DNA of 7,347 bases. Origin: JACROF01 sp964598995. Its GTDB lineage: Bacteria > Patescibacteriota > Microgenomatia > Levybacterales > UBA12049. The notes under the pieces are model-generated. The model was not told the origin of the DNA and did not search any database. It saw only the letters and a program-made list of their open reading frames with translations. Below, piece by piece: positions 1 to 5,595 of this stretch. The DNA lies in contig CAZRDR010000003.1 in assembly GCA_964598995.1 (NCBI GenBank), forward strand, positions 1 to 7,347, in the 5' to 3' direction. Numbering within the stretch: position 1 is the first letter of the stretch; every line of letters begins with the position of its first letter. A program made the translations under genes and the position numbers.

Positions 1-128
1 CCTGTATCCCAGTGAGGGAAGGCATCACAAGCAATATGAGAGAGAATCGCGATAGGAATGCCGAGATAGGGATTAGGAATGGCGGCCGCCAGTGCGACTC
101 CCATTACTGAGTGTCCTGTTGCTGTCAT
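1..128 (-). CDS. Membrane protein of the metal-dependent-hydrolase/YdjM-like type, N-terminal part only
   Basis: The gene starts with ATG at 128 on the minus strand and leaves the window after 42 codons, so only the N-terminus is visible. The peptide begins MTATGHSVMGVALAAAIPNP and continues with a hydrophobic stretch ending in SHIACDAFPHWDT. An early His, a glycine/alanine-rich membrane segment, an IPNPYLGIP turn and an SH...D..PHWD motif are the pattern I associate with small integral-membrane proteins often annotated as metal-dependent hydrolases (YdjM-like). The His and Asp residues would be the candidate metal ligands. A TATACT hexamer at 138-143 lies nine bases upstream of the ATG and supports this start over the in-frame ATG at residue 9. 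There is no Shine-Dalgarno sequence. The gene is divergent from the DUF5667 gene. The coding call is fairly firm for so short a piece; the function is tentative. Confidence 0.6.
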   Translation of the reverse strand, partial: MTATGHSVMGVALAAAIPNPYLGIPIAILSHIACDAFPHWDT

Positions 129-137
129 AGAGAATTT

Positions 138-143
138 AGTATA
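138..143 (-). promoter_or_regulatory. -10 element TATACT for the left-edge membrane protein gene
   Basis: On the minus strand TATACT matches five of six consensus positions and ends nine bases before the ATG at 128. No good -35 is found at 16-18 bases; the nearest TTGTCA is 24 bases away and is the reverse face of the TTGACA used by the divergent gene. The call rests on the -10 and on the same spacing being seen at the other genes here. Confidence 0.35.
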
Positions 144-166
144 GCAGACGAAGTAGAGGGATGCTC

Positions 167-195
167 TTGACAACTGACCTCAACCGTACCACAAT
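167..195 (+). promoter_or_regulatory. Promoter of the DUF5667 gene, probably leaderless
   Basis: A perfect -35 TTGACA (167-172) is followed after 17 bases by CACAAT (190-195), a four-of-six -10. A start site about seven bases further on would fall at or next to the ATG at 202, giving a leaderless mRNA. No Shine-Dalgarno sequence precedes the ATG. Confidence 0.5.
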
Positions 196-201
196 CAAAG
201 T

Positions 202-1200
202 ATGCGAAAAATGCTGCCGCTTTTTACGCTTGGTCTGTTTCTCCTTTCAGTCGTGGGAGTGAGAGCGTATTATGACCAGGCCGTACTGGGAACTTCGACT
301 CGAGTCTCTGATGCTGTTTTTCCTCCAGTGACTGCAGGACCTGGCCATATTCTTCCTGATAGTCCATTTTATGCACTTGATAAGCTCTATCAGACACTTC
401 GCTTAGCTCTCGTTTTTACTCCTGAGAATCGTGCCCAGCTTCATACGCAAATTGCCTCTGAAAGACTCGCAGAACTCAGAGTCGAGGTCATGCGAAATAA
501 TCAGACAGGCATTGATACTGCCTTAACTGAGTTGCAGCATGAAAGTATGGCAGCGGCTGAGGATATTAGGGACGCTGCTTCCCAGGGCAAAGATGTGACA
601 CAGCTTGCACGAAATATTCATCAAGCACTCGCTGATAACCGCCAAATTTTAATGAAAGTACAATCTCAGGTCCCTGAGACTTCATTTAGTCAAAAATTAG
701 CAGCTACGACAGATGTGTTGCGTGACGCAAGGGTAATTTCGGAGGATGCATTGCCTCAGTCAGATCTTGATCATGAAATCGCAGCTAACGTCGACACTGA
801 AGTTAATGAAGCAGTACTCGGTGTCCAAACGTCAATTGACGCATTACAAAAGCGAATGACTATCCAGCAATCAATGGCCAGTAAAGCAGCAGAGCGCGAG
901 ATGCAAAAGCAGCAGATAAATACGATCAAGGAAACAACCAAAGCTAGCCAAGCCGCAATTATTGAGCAAAGGAAAAAAGCAATCCAGGACTACTTAACGA
1001 AGGTTCAGGCACTTCGCAAACAGCGTGAGCAAGAGCTCGAACAGTTAAAGAAAACCATAAAAGATCTTCAAGATCAGTTAAAGCAACTTCAGCAGCAAGA
1101 GCATACAGATATCAAGAACATCCGTACAGGTACTACACCTACGCCAAAACCATCGCCTACGATTACATCTACCCTTAAGACGACTACTAACCGTAAGTAG
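202..1200 (+). CDS. Secreted DUF5667-domain protein with Gln-rich coiled coil
   Basis: The 332-residue product has a clear signal peptide: MRK, a hydrophobic core at about residues 5-20, and a likely cleavage after VRA (residue 22). Residues 46-60 read GPGHILPDSPFYALD, followed by a helical region to about residue 150. The phrase 'lPdSp.Y.lk...e..rl.ft....r..l....a..RL.E' is the hallmark of DUF5667, a domain of unknown function common in Patescibacteria and some other bacteria. Residues about 215-305 are rich in Gln, Lys and Glu with heptad-like spacing and should form a long coiled coil. The last 24 residues are a Thr/Pro-rich, probably disordered tail. I see no catalytic motif. The likely place is the cell surface or envelope, perhaps as a structural or adhesive protein, but the role is unknown. 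The next gene's -10 begins three bases after the TAG stop. Confidence 0.88.
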   Translation: MRKMLPLFTLGLFLLSVVGVRAYYDQAVLGTSTRVSDAVFPPVTAGPGHILPDSPFYALDKLYQTLRLALVFTPENRAQLHTQIASERLAELRVEVMRNNQTGIDTALTELQHESMAAAEDIRDAASQGKDVTQLARNIHQALADNRQILMKVQSQVPETSFSQKLAATTDVLRDARVISEDALPQSDLDHEIAANVDTEVNEAVLGVQTSIDALQKRMTIQQSMASKAAEREMQKQQINTIKETTKASQAAIIEQRKKAIQDYLTKVQALRKQREQELEQLKKTIKDLQDQLKQLQQQEHTDIKNIRTGTTPTPKPSPTITSTLKTTTNRK

Positions 1201-1202
1201 TG

Positions 1203-1208
1203 TATAAT
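1203..1208 (+). promoter_or_regulatory. -10 element TATAAT of the RNA methyltransferase gene
   Basis: A perfect TATAAT begins right after the upstream gene's stop codon and ends eight bases before the ATG at 1217. A start site at the usual distance would leave a leader of one or two bases. The intervening sequence TTCTCCTCT is pyrimidine-rich, the opposite of a Shine-Dalgarno sequence. No convincing -35 is found at 16-18 bases. Confidence 0.55.
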
Positions 1209-1216
1209 TCTCCTCT

Positions 1217-1759
1217 ATGATTAAGCTTGGTGCTGCAGAACTCAGGACAACTGTGCCTGAAAAAGAGCAATTCGATGCCATCAAAAAAAATCCTGTCTAT
1301 CTGATCGTAGATAATGTCCTGGATACGTATAACATCGGGGCGATCTTTCGCCTGGCCGATGCGGTAGCAGCTGAGAAAGTCCTGCTGTGTGGTGCCTCTG
1401 AGACACCACCGCACACACGTATTAAGAAAGCCTCGATTAATACGACCGAGTGGGTGAACTGGGAGCATTTCAGATCTGCTAAAGAGTCAATTGAGTTCCT
1501 CCGCAAAGAAGTTCCAGGGATTAAGATCTATTCAGTCGAACTAGATAAACGAAGTGTACCTTACGATAGCGTTGAATATTCATTCCCAGTCGGTCTAGTC
1601 GTTGGTCATGAATCAGACGGCGTCAGTGAGGAAGCGATGCGTGCATCTGACGGCATCGTCGAGATCCCGATGTGGGGAGTCAATAAGTCAATGAATGTGA
1701 TGGTGTCCCTTGCAATCGTTCTTTTTGAGGTCATGAAGCACTATCGGGAGCAAGCCTAA
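1217..1759 (+). CDS. SpoU/TrmH-family RNA 2'-O-ribose methyltransferase, minimal form
   Basis: This 180-residue protein carries the three SPOUT-class signature blocks. Motif 1 is NVLDTYNIGAIFRLADA (residues 33-49), with the conserved Asn39 and Arg45. Motif 2 is LVVGHESDGVS (127-137). Motif 3 is IPMWGVNKSMNVMVSLAIVL (150-169). Motifs 2 and 3 form the knotted S-adenosylmethionine pocket, and motif 1 Arg is the usual catalytic residue. The family methylates the 2'-hydroxyl of tRNA or rRNA riboses. There is no separate N-terminal RNA-binding domain, so it resembles small SpoU enzymes; the exact target nucleotide cannot be told. His131 stands where many relatives have Asn. The ATG at 1217 is favoured by the perfect -10 eight bases upstream. 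It is probably transcribed on its own, although it follows the DUF5667 gene closely. Confidence 0.92.
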   Translation: MIKLGAAELRTTVPEKEQFDAIKKNPVYLIVDNVLDTYNIGAIFRLADAVAAEKVLLCGASETPPHTRIKKASINTTEWVNWEHFRSAKESIEFLRKEVPGIKIYSVELDKRSVPYDSVEYSFPVGLVVGHESDGVSEEAMRASDGIVEIPMWGVNKSMNVMVSLAIVLFEVMKHYREQA

Positions 1760-1792
1760 TCTTCCTTACTGTAATCTCTGTCTCAAATCTGC

Positions 1793-1798
1793 TACATT
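1793..1798 (+). promoter_or_regulatory. Possible -10 element TACATT of the uracil-DNA glycosylase gene
   Basis: TACATT matches four of six consensus positions and ends seven bases before the GTG start at 1806, the same geometry seen at neighbouring genes. No clear -35 is present; TTACTG at 1766-1771 is 21 bases away. The call is weak and rests mainly on the shared spacing. Confidence 0.3.
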
Positions 1799-1805
1799 TA
1801 TTGCT

Positions 1806-2372
1806 GTGACAAAACAAGAGCAATTAGATCAAATTACCAAAGAAATTGAGAATTGTGCTATCTGCAAAAAAGATAAGATAGGTGTAGCGGTGCCTGGCGA
1901 GGGAAATCCTGATGCAGACATAGTCTTCATCGGTGAAGCACCTGGGAAAACAGAAGCCAAGACCGGGAGACCATTTATCGGCCGTTCAGGTCAACTTCTC
2001 AGAGGCTTGATCCGTGAGATAGGACTTGATGATGAGAAAGATGTCTATATCACGAGTCCGGTGAAGTATCTGCCAGAGCGCGGCACGCCGACGAGTGAGG
2101 AGATCGCACACGGCAGAACGCACCTCATGAAACAGTTCGCGGTCATCCAGCCGAAATTCGTCGTGTTACTTGGTCGAGTCGCAGCCGAAGGAGTCCTCGA
2201 GAAAAAAGTTTTTGTTACGAAGGATAGGGGACAGGTCATCGAGGAAAAAGACGGGATCAGATATTTCTTAACTTACCATCCAGCCGCTGCATTACGCTTC
2301 CCCGTGAAATTTAAACCAACGCTCAAAGAAGATTTCCTGAAGGTAAAAGAATTAGTTGCTACAACCGCTTAA
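1806..2372 (+). CDS. Family-4-like uracil-DNA glycosylase with only two of four Fe-S cysteines
   Basis: The 188-residue product matches family 4 (thermostable-type) uracil-DNA glycosylases, which remove uracil from DNA at the start of base-excision repair. Motif A is FIGEAPGKTEAKTGRPFIG (residues 41-59). The second active-site motif is YHPAAALRFP (157-166) with His158. The GxGNPxAD context near residue 31 is also typical. Family 4 enzymes normally bind a [4Fe-4S] cluster with four cysteines. Cys17 and Cys20 (CAIC) are here, but the 'vKCRPP' cysteine is Tyr88 (PVKYLP) and the later helix cysteine appears to be Gly103 (EEIAHGRTHL). The cluster may be lost or altered. Translation starts at GTG 1806 with no Shine-Dalgarno sequence. 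The gene runs tail to tail into the acyltransferase gene, sharing TTAA at 2369-2372. Confidence 0.88.
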   Translation: MTKQEQLDQITKEIENCAICKKDKIGVAVPGEGNPDADIVFIGEAPGKTEAKTGRPFIGRSGQLLRGLIREIGLDDEKDVYITSPVKYLPERGTPTSEEIAHGRTHLMKQFAVIQPKFVVLLGRVAAEGVLEKKVFVTKDRGQVIEEKDGIRYFLTYHPAAALRFPVKFKPTLKEDFLKVKELVATTA

Positions 2373-3295
2373 GACAGAACTAATTTGTACTGAGGAATCT
2401 GTTTGAGGTGAAGTCTCTCTTTATACCCACCATTATTTCCTTTGCCGACATCATAGGTAGTGCAGCCTTTGTCGATCGCACGAGGCAGGCAGGTGCGGAT
2501 AACGAATTTACCAAGCCCGGGAACTGAATAATCATACCCCATGTTAATAGACGTATAGGTGTTATTAAAAACGAGGTTATATGATACGGCTCTGACGACG
2601 TCATCGATGAGGACGAGGAAGTAATCAATCTCATATCGGTCAAATAACGTCGTAAATATTTCACGACGGTGCTCCATGTTAAATGATGAGTCTTCACCAA
2701 AGCGAGAGATACTTAAGTCCCAAAGGTAATGAAGATCCTCACGCGTGCCATCTCTTACTTCGACTTTGGCATCGCCGAATCTGACTTTTAATTCACTTTT
2801 AATATTTTTTCTGACTTTACCGCTAAATGAGTTAATGTAATCATCAAGTGAGGTGAGGCCTGTGAGGTCAGCTTCGAAGCGGTCAGTGTGGTGTTCAGAC
2901 TCGACACCGTTTACCGTATACGGTTCAGCAAGTGAATAGAGGATAGTCGGTCGAGGCATTTGCTCTAAGAATTCTGTTGCGTGATCTTCGTAGCCAGGCA
3001 GCAACATGACTTTATTATCATCAGTGTCTGCACCGCCGAAGATCTCATAAAAAGGCTTGTCCATCTTAAATAATTTTTGGCCAATACCTTTATTTTCATT
3101 ATACTGAAGGGGAAGCATGCCTACCGCTTTATCACCATCGTATCCGACGATAAAGTGGAGTGGGATATCGAGGGGTTCGATCCAGGTGTAACGAAAATCC
3201 CATTCATCATCAATTTTTTCATGAGGTGAGAATTGCTCCCAGAGAGTTTTCGCTTCATTAACATCAGTGACCACTTTAAAGGTTAGTTTTGGCAT
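2369..3295 (-). CDS. FemAB/GNAT-like acyltransferase (Acetyltransf_6 type)
   Basis: The 308-residue protein appears to have two GNAT-like halves, at about residues 1-140 and 145-305. The second half has the family pattern: an SGKVRKNIKSELK helix (158-170), a conserved strand DYFLVLIDDVVRAVSYNLVF (224-243), then GYDYSVPGLGKFVIRTCLP (253-271) and YDVGKGNNGGYKERL (281-295). The 'G.G......a...G...yDfG.G...YK.r' ending is typical of CelD/BcsL and FemAB-like acyltransferases. Relatives transfer acyl or aminoacyl groups in polysaccharide, peptidoglycan or surface-polymer metabolism; the donor and acceptor here are unknown. No signal peptide or membrane segment is seen, so it should be cytoplasmic. 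It lies 17 bases downstream of the S51 hydrolase gene on the same strand but has its own TATAAT eight bases before its ATG. Fold assignment is fairly confident; substrate is open. Confidence 0.75.
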   Translation of the reverse strand: MPKLTFKVVTDVNEAKTLWEQFSPHEKIDDEWDFRYTWIEPLDIPLHFIVGYDGDKAVGMLPLQYNENKGIGQKLFKMDKPFYEIFGGADTDDNKVMLLPGYEDHATEFLEQMPRPTILYSLAEPYTVNGVESEHHTDRFEADLTGLTSLDDYINSFSGKVRKNIKSELKVRFGDAKVEVRDGTREDLHYLWDLSISRFGEDSSFNMEHRREIFTTLFDRYEIDYFLVLIDDVVRAVSYNLVFNNTYTSINMGYDYSVPGLGKFVIRTCLPRAIDKGCTTYDVGKGNNGGYKERLHLKQIPQYKLVLS

Positions 3296-3303
3296 AGGAA
3301 TTA

Positions 3304-3333
3304 ATTATACTATCACAGATAGAGGGATGTCTT
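3304..3333 (-). promoter_or_regulatory. Promoter of the FemAB/GNAT-like gene
   Basis: On the minus strand a perfect TATAAT (3304-3309) ends eight bases before the ATG at 3295. A weak -35 (AAGACA, 3328-3333) lies 18 bases upstream. The promoter overlaps the last codons and TGA stop of the S51 hydrolase gene, so the pair could be read both together and separately. Confidence 0.5.
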
Positions 3334-4110
3334 TTGGCGAGGAACCAGAAGATGACTTACGTCAGAGCCAGGTTCGAATCTTTGAGGTTCTTGCCCACGT
3401 TCAAAAAGTACGACTTCTGCTTGGCCAGCTGTTCGCATCGAGCGCCCTTCGGTTACTAAAAGTGAATAATCATTTAATCCTATGACAATACTGTCTGGAT
3501 ATTCCTCAAGATTTTTATAAACCGTCTCAGGAAGATCTTTATCTGCTAAATGTGGCATAAGCTTAATATGTCTCGGAAGGACATTAAGTCCTGTTGTAAT
3601 GACTCTGCCACGTGAATCACGTCTGTGCTCATCTTCTTCTGGGTCAGCGGCATAGCCTATCTCATCTGTCATGGCGAGTAACCCTGCACTTACACCTACC
3701 CATGGCGTACTCTCTGCGATTTTACGTCTGATTGCATCTGCGATTTCGCCTTCACCCTCGAGCATTTTCTGGTTAAGAGTAATCGTATTGCCGCCTGTAG
3801 CATGGAGAGCAGCAGCTTGCTCGATGACACGTACCTCATCACCCGGATGGTCATAGAGGTTATAGATAGATTTAGCACCCCAAGAAGAGTAGAGTTCTGC
3901 TACAGAACTTGGACTCTGTGATTTTGTACCACTTGCATAAGGGATAATAACAACGTTCTCGCGGCCTTTAATATGGGGCTGAACTTCTGACTGAGCGTAG
4001 CCAAAATTCTGATAATACTTACCCTGAGCATCTTTTTCCCAGTAATTACTCGTCCCGATTAAAAGACGATTATCATTAATTCTTGCCTGGAGGCCTAACT
4101 CAGCTGACAT
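3313..4110 (-). CDS. Peptidase S51 family hydrolase (dipeptidase E / cyanophycinase-like)
   Basis: From the ATG at 4110 the product has 265 residues. It shows the S51 landmarks: TGGNT (residues 105-109), the nucleophile elbow WVGVSAG with Ser141, MPHLAD with His187 at the place of the NPHF histidine of dipeptidase E, and IGLNDYSLL (210-218), the strand that follows in this family. S51 enzymes are serine peptidases of class I glutamine-amidotransferase-like fold. Dipeptidase E cleaves Asp-X dipeptides, and cyanophycinase cleaves beta-Asp-Arg polymer. The third triad residue is uncertain; Asp149 or Glu150 are candidates. No signal peptide is seen. A GTG at 4128 would add six residues, but TAAACT at 4119-4124 sits eight bases before the ATG, so I prefer 4110. 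The gene ends TGATAG, a double stop. It is divergent from the ligase gene and shares its regulatory region. Confidence 0.85.
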   Translation of the reverse strand: MSAELGLQARINDNRLLIGTSNYWEKDAQGKYYQNFGYAQSEVQPHIKGRENVVIIPYASGTKSQSPSSVAELYSSWGAKSIYNLYDHPGDEVRVIEQAAALHATGGNTITLNQKMLEGEGEIADAIRRKIAESTPWVGVSAGLLAMTDEIGYAADPEEDEHRRDSRGRVITTGLNVLPRHIKLMPHLADKDLPETVYKNLEEYPDSIVIGLNDYSLLVTEGRSMRTAGQAEVVLFERGQEPQRFEPGSDVSHLLVPRQKTSLYL

Positions 4111-4118
4111 AGGCCGAT

Positions 4119-4146
4119 AGTTTATCACTTTCTACGGTAGAGTCAA
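4119..4146 (-). promoter_or_regulatory. Promoter of the S51 hydrolase gene
   Basis: On the minus strand TTGACT (4141-4146, five of six) is followed after 16 bases by TAAACT (4119-4124, four of six). That -10 ends eight bases before the ATG at 4110 and overlaps the alternative GTG start, which makes the GTG unlikely to be used. Confidence 0.5.
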
Positions 4147-4151
4147 GTTTC

Positions 4152-4183
4152 TTACTAAGCTGTTACCTGACAGTTACTAGACA
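4152..4183 (+). promoter_or_regulatory. Three TTAC boxes with exact 11-base period (candidate activator/operator site)
   Basis: TTAC occurs at 4152, 4163 and 4174. The second and third units, GTTACCTGACA (4162-4172) and GTTACTAGACA (4173-4183), match at nine of eleven positions and are directly adjacent. Direct repeats of one helical turn next to a -35 are characteristic of OmpR/PhoB-family response-regulator sites. The array lies between the -35 elements of the divergent hydrolase and ligase promoters and overlaps the ligase -35. No regulator gene is in the window. Confidence 0.45.
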
Positions 4184-4197
4184 TAATTTCATGTCAG
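4167..4197. repeat. Inverted repeat CTGACA / TGTCAG in the ligase promoter
   Basis: CTGACA (4167-4172) is matched by its reverse complement TGTCAG (4192-4197) across 19 bases, enclosing the -35 and most of the spacer of the ligase promoter. It could be a second operator; six-base arms also arise by chance. Confidence 0.25.
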
Positions 4198-4206
4198 AGG
4201 TATAAT
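4178..4206 (+). promoter_or_regulatory. Promoter of the ATP-grasp-like ligase gene
   Basis: TAGACA (4178-4183, five of six) is followed by 17 bases and a perfect TATAAT (4201-4206). The expected start near 4213 leaves a leader of about nine A/T-rich bases before the ATG at 4222, with no Shine-Dalgarno sequence. Confidence 0.65.
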
Positions 4207-4221
4207 GATTTTTTATTCTTT

Positions 4222-5547
4222 ATGCTAGGACAGACAATTCAGCTTCACGAAAACGATCGCGAAGACCACGCCAAGCGGTTAGGACTTACGCTGAGTGAGT
4301 TCGACCGCTTAGTCACGTCAGGCAACACAGCCTACGAAATCATCAAAGAGCTTGGTCCATTCTACGGCCGAGAGGATAGTATCGAGCCGACATTTCGTAT
4401 CACAGCAGAGCCGGTAAAACTGCCAGAGGGTTCGAAGGAAACCTTAACTCAATTAGGCCAAGACTTACTTTTACTCGGCAGAGCCCTTAAAAAACTTCCA
4501 GATATTTATAAAGCAATTTTAGGAGAAGACCTCATTTATTCAGTTCCACCTACCTGGAGAATCGATACGATTATTACTGAAGATGGAAAATTAAAAGTAA
4601 ATGAGATAGAAGGCCAAGATGGAGCAAGTGCACTGATGATCGCCGAACAACGTGCTTACAACCTTCAGAAATTCACTGATTCAACCGCTGCTAAGATCAT
4701 TCCAGCTTTCGAGCAAATGTGCCTCAAGCCAATTAGTGGTATTTATAAAATTGCCTTGATTCGTGTTAATGTTCTCAACAATCCTTGCAGTCCTAACGCA
4801 GAGCGTTTCATTAGCTTCCTTAATACACTTTCCAATGGGAAAATTCAGTTAGAACACATCAACGAAGTTGATATTGTTTCTGGTGACCTAAAACCTGACT
4901 GGAGTTCGTACTCAGGTGTGATCAGTGAGACGACGATGTCGCCTCATCAGATTTTTTCATATGGTGTTAAGCCAGAACAGCTTATCTCAGCTGGTAACTA
5001 CAATACACTCGTTAATAAGGGAATATTTGCTATTGTCTTCGAAGAAAAGCTTAAGAACTTTTGGATTGAGAACTTAGGCGAGGATACCTATATTAGACTT
5101 AAGAGTATTTTAATTCCTTCATCATTTATTAATACTCGTGATGATTTAGAAAAAGCACGCAAAGAGGGTAAAGTTGTAAAAGTGTTCTGGGCTGGGACTA
5201 ATACGGACCTTATTAATAGATCACGTGGTGTCGCGCTACCTCATGGAGATATCGAGCAAAGTAGTGAAGAACGCTGGAAATTTTTAGGAACACTCTTAGA
5301 CCAAGGAGTAAAACTTATCGCCCAAGATTTCGTTAAGCCAGCACTCATTAAGTCATTTTTACGTAAAAAAGGCATTACTCTTGAAGCCGTTGAATGGTAT
5401 AACAGACTTTGTGTGAAGTATGTGGCTGATGGTAATCCAAATCTTGAGACTATCCCTAATGTTTCACTTACCGCGATGGAAGTAACCCTTGGACCTGATG
5501 TCATCCCAGCTGGACGCAAGTGTGCCTTCACCGCTGGCGCCTTCTAA
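4222..5547 (+). CDS. ATP-grasp-like ligase, distantly like the glutathionylspermidine synthase group
   Basis: The 441-residue protein has no signal peptide or membrane segment. Its best landmark is WRIDTIITEDGKLKVNEIEG (residues 112-131) followed by QDGASALM. The arrangement 'R.D......dG.lkv.E...' with Arg113, Asp115, Glu127 and Glu129 resembles the metal/substrate-binding block of GSP-synthase and circularly permuted ATP-grasp enzymes ('gR.D...d.dG..kllE.N.D'). Further on, VKVFWAGTNTDLINRSRGVA (319-338) and KLIAQDFVKPAL (364-375) look like the later ATP-grasp strands that bind nucleotide and close the site. Such enzymes join a carboxylate to an amine through an acyl-phosphate. The substrate is unknown; the racemase 48 bases downstream and the divergent S51 hydrolase suggest an amino acid or peptide. 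The fold call is moderate and the family may be undescribed; that the gene is real is not in doubt. Confidence 0.6.
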   Translation: MLGQTIQLHENDREDHAKRLGLTLSEFDRLVTSGNTAYEIIKELGPFYGREDSIEPTFRITAEPVKLPEGSKETLTQLGQDLLLLGRALKKLPDIYKAILGEDLIYSVPPTWRIDTIITEDGKLKVNEIEGQDGASALMIAEQRAYNLQKFTDSTAAKIIPAFEQMCLKPISGIYKIALIRVNVLNNPCSPNAERFISFLNTLSNGKIQLEHINEVDIVSGDLKPDWSSYSGVISETTMSPHQIFSYGVKPEQLISAGNYNTLVNKGIFAIVFEEKLKNFWIENLGEDTYIRLKSILIPSSFINTRDDLEKARKEGKVVKVFWAGTNTDLINRSRGVALPHGDIEQSSEERWKFLGTLLDQGVKLIAQDFVKPALIKSFLRKKGITLEAVEWYNRLCVKYVADGNPNLETIPNVSLTAMEVTLGPDVIPAGRKCAFTAGAF

Positions 5548-5556
5548 TTTTTACTC

Positions 5557-5585
5557 TTGTCTTCTCACTAAATTCTTATTATCAT
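5557..5585 (+). promoter_or_regulatory. Promoter of the racemase gene
   Basis: TTGTCT (5557-5562) and TATCAT (5580-5585) are separated by 17 bases; the latter ends ten bases before the ATG at 5596. Both hexamers are imperfect. The gene could also be read through from the ligase gene, since no terminator lies between them. Confidence 0.4.
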
Positions 5586-5595
5586 AGCGAGTGTT

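Noticed and set aside
1187..1506. Minus-strand open frames over the RNA methyltransferase
   Set aside because: The plus-strand frame carries all three SpoU motifs, so the opposite frames are not genes.
3267..3485. Plus-strand open frame of 72 codons across the hydrolase/acyltransferase junction
   Set aside because: It lies antisense to two well-supported genes and shows no family pattern; it is a shadow.
5241..5531. Minus-strand open frame of 96 codons inside the ATP-grasp-like gene
   Set aside because: It is wholly antisense to a longer gene with a good promoter and has no recognisable motif.
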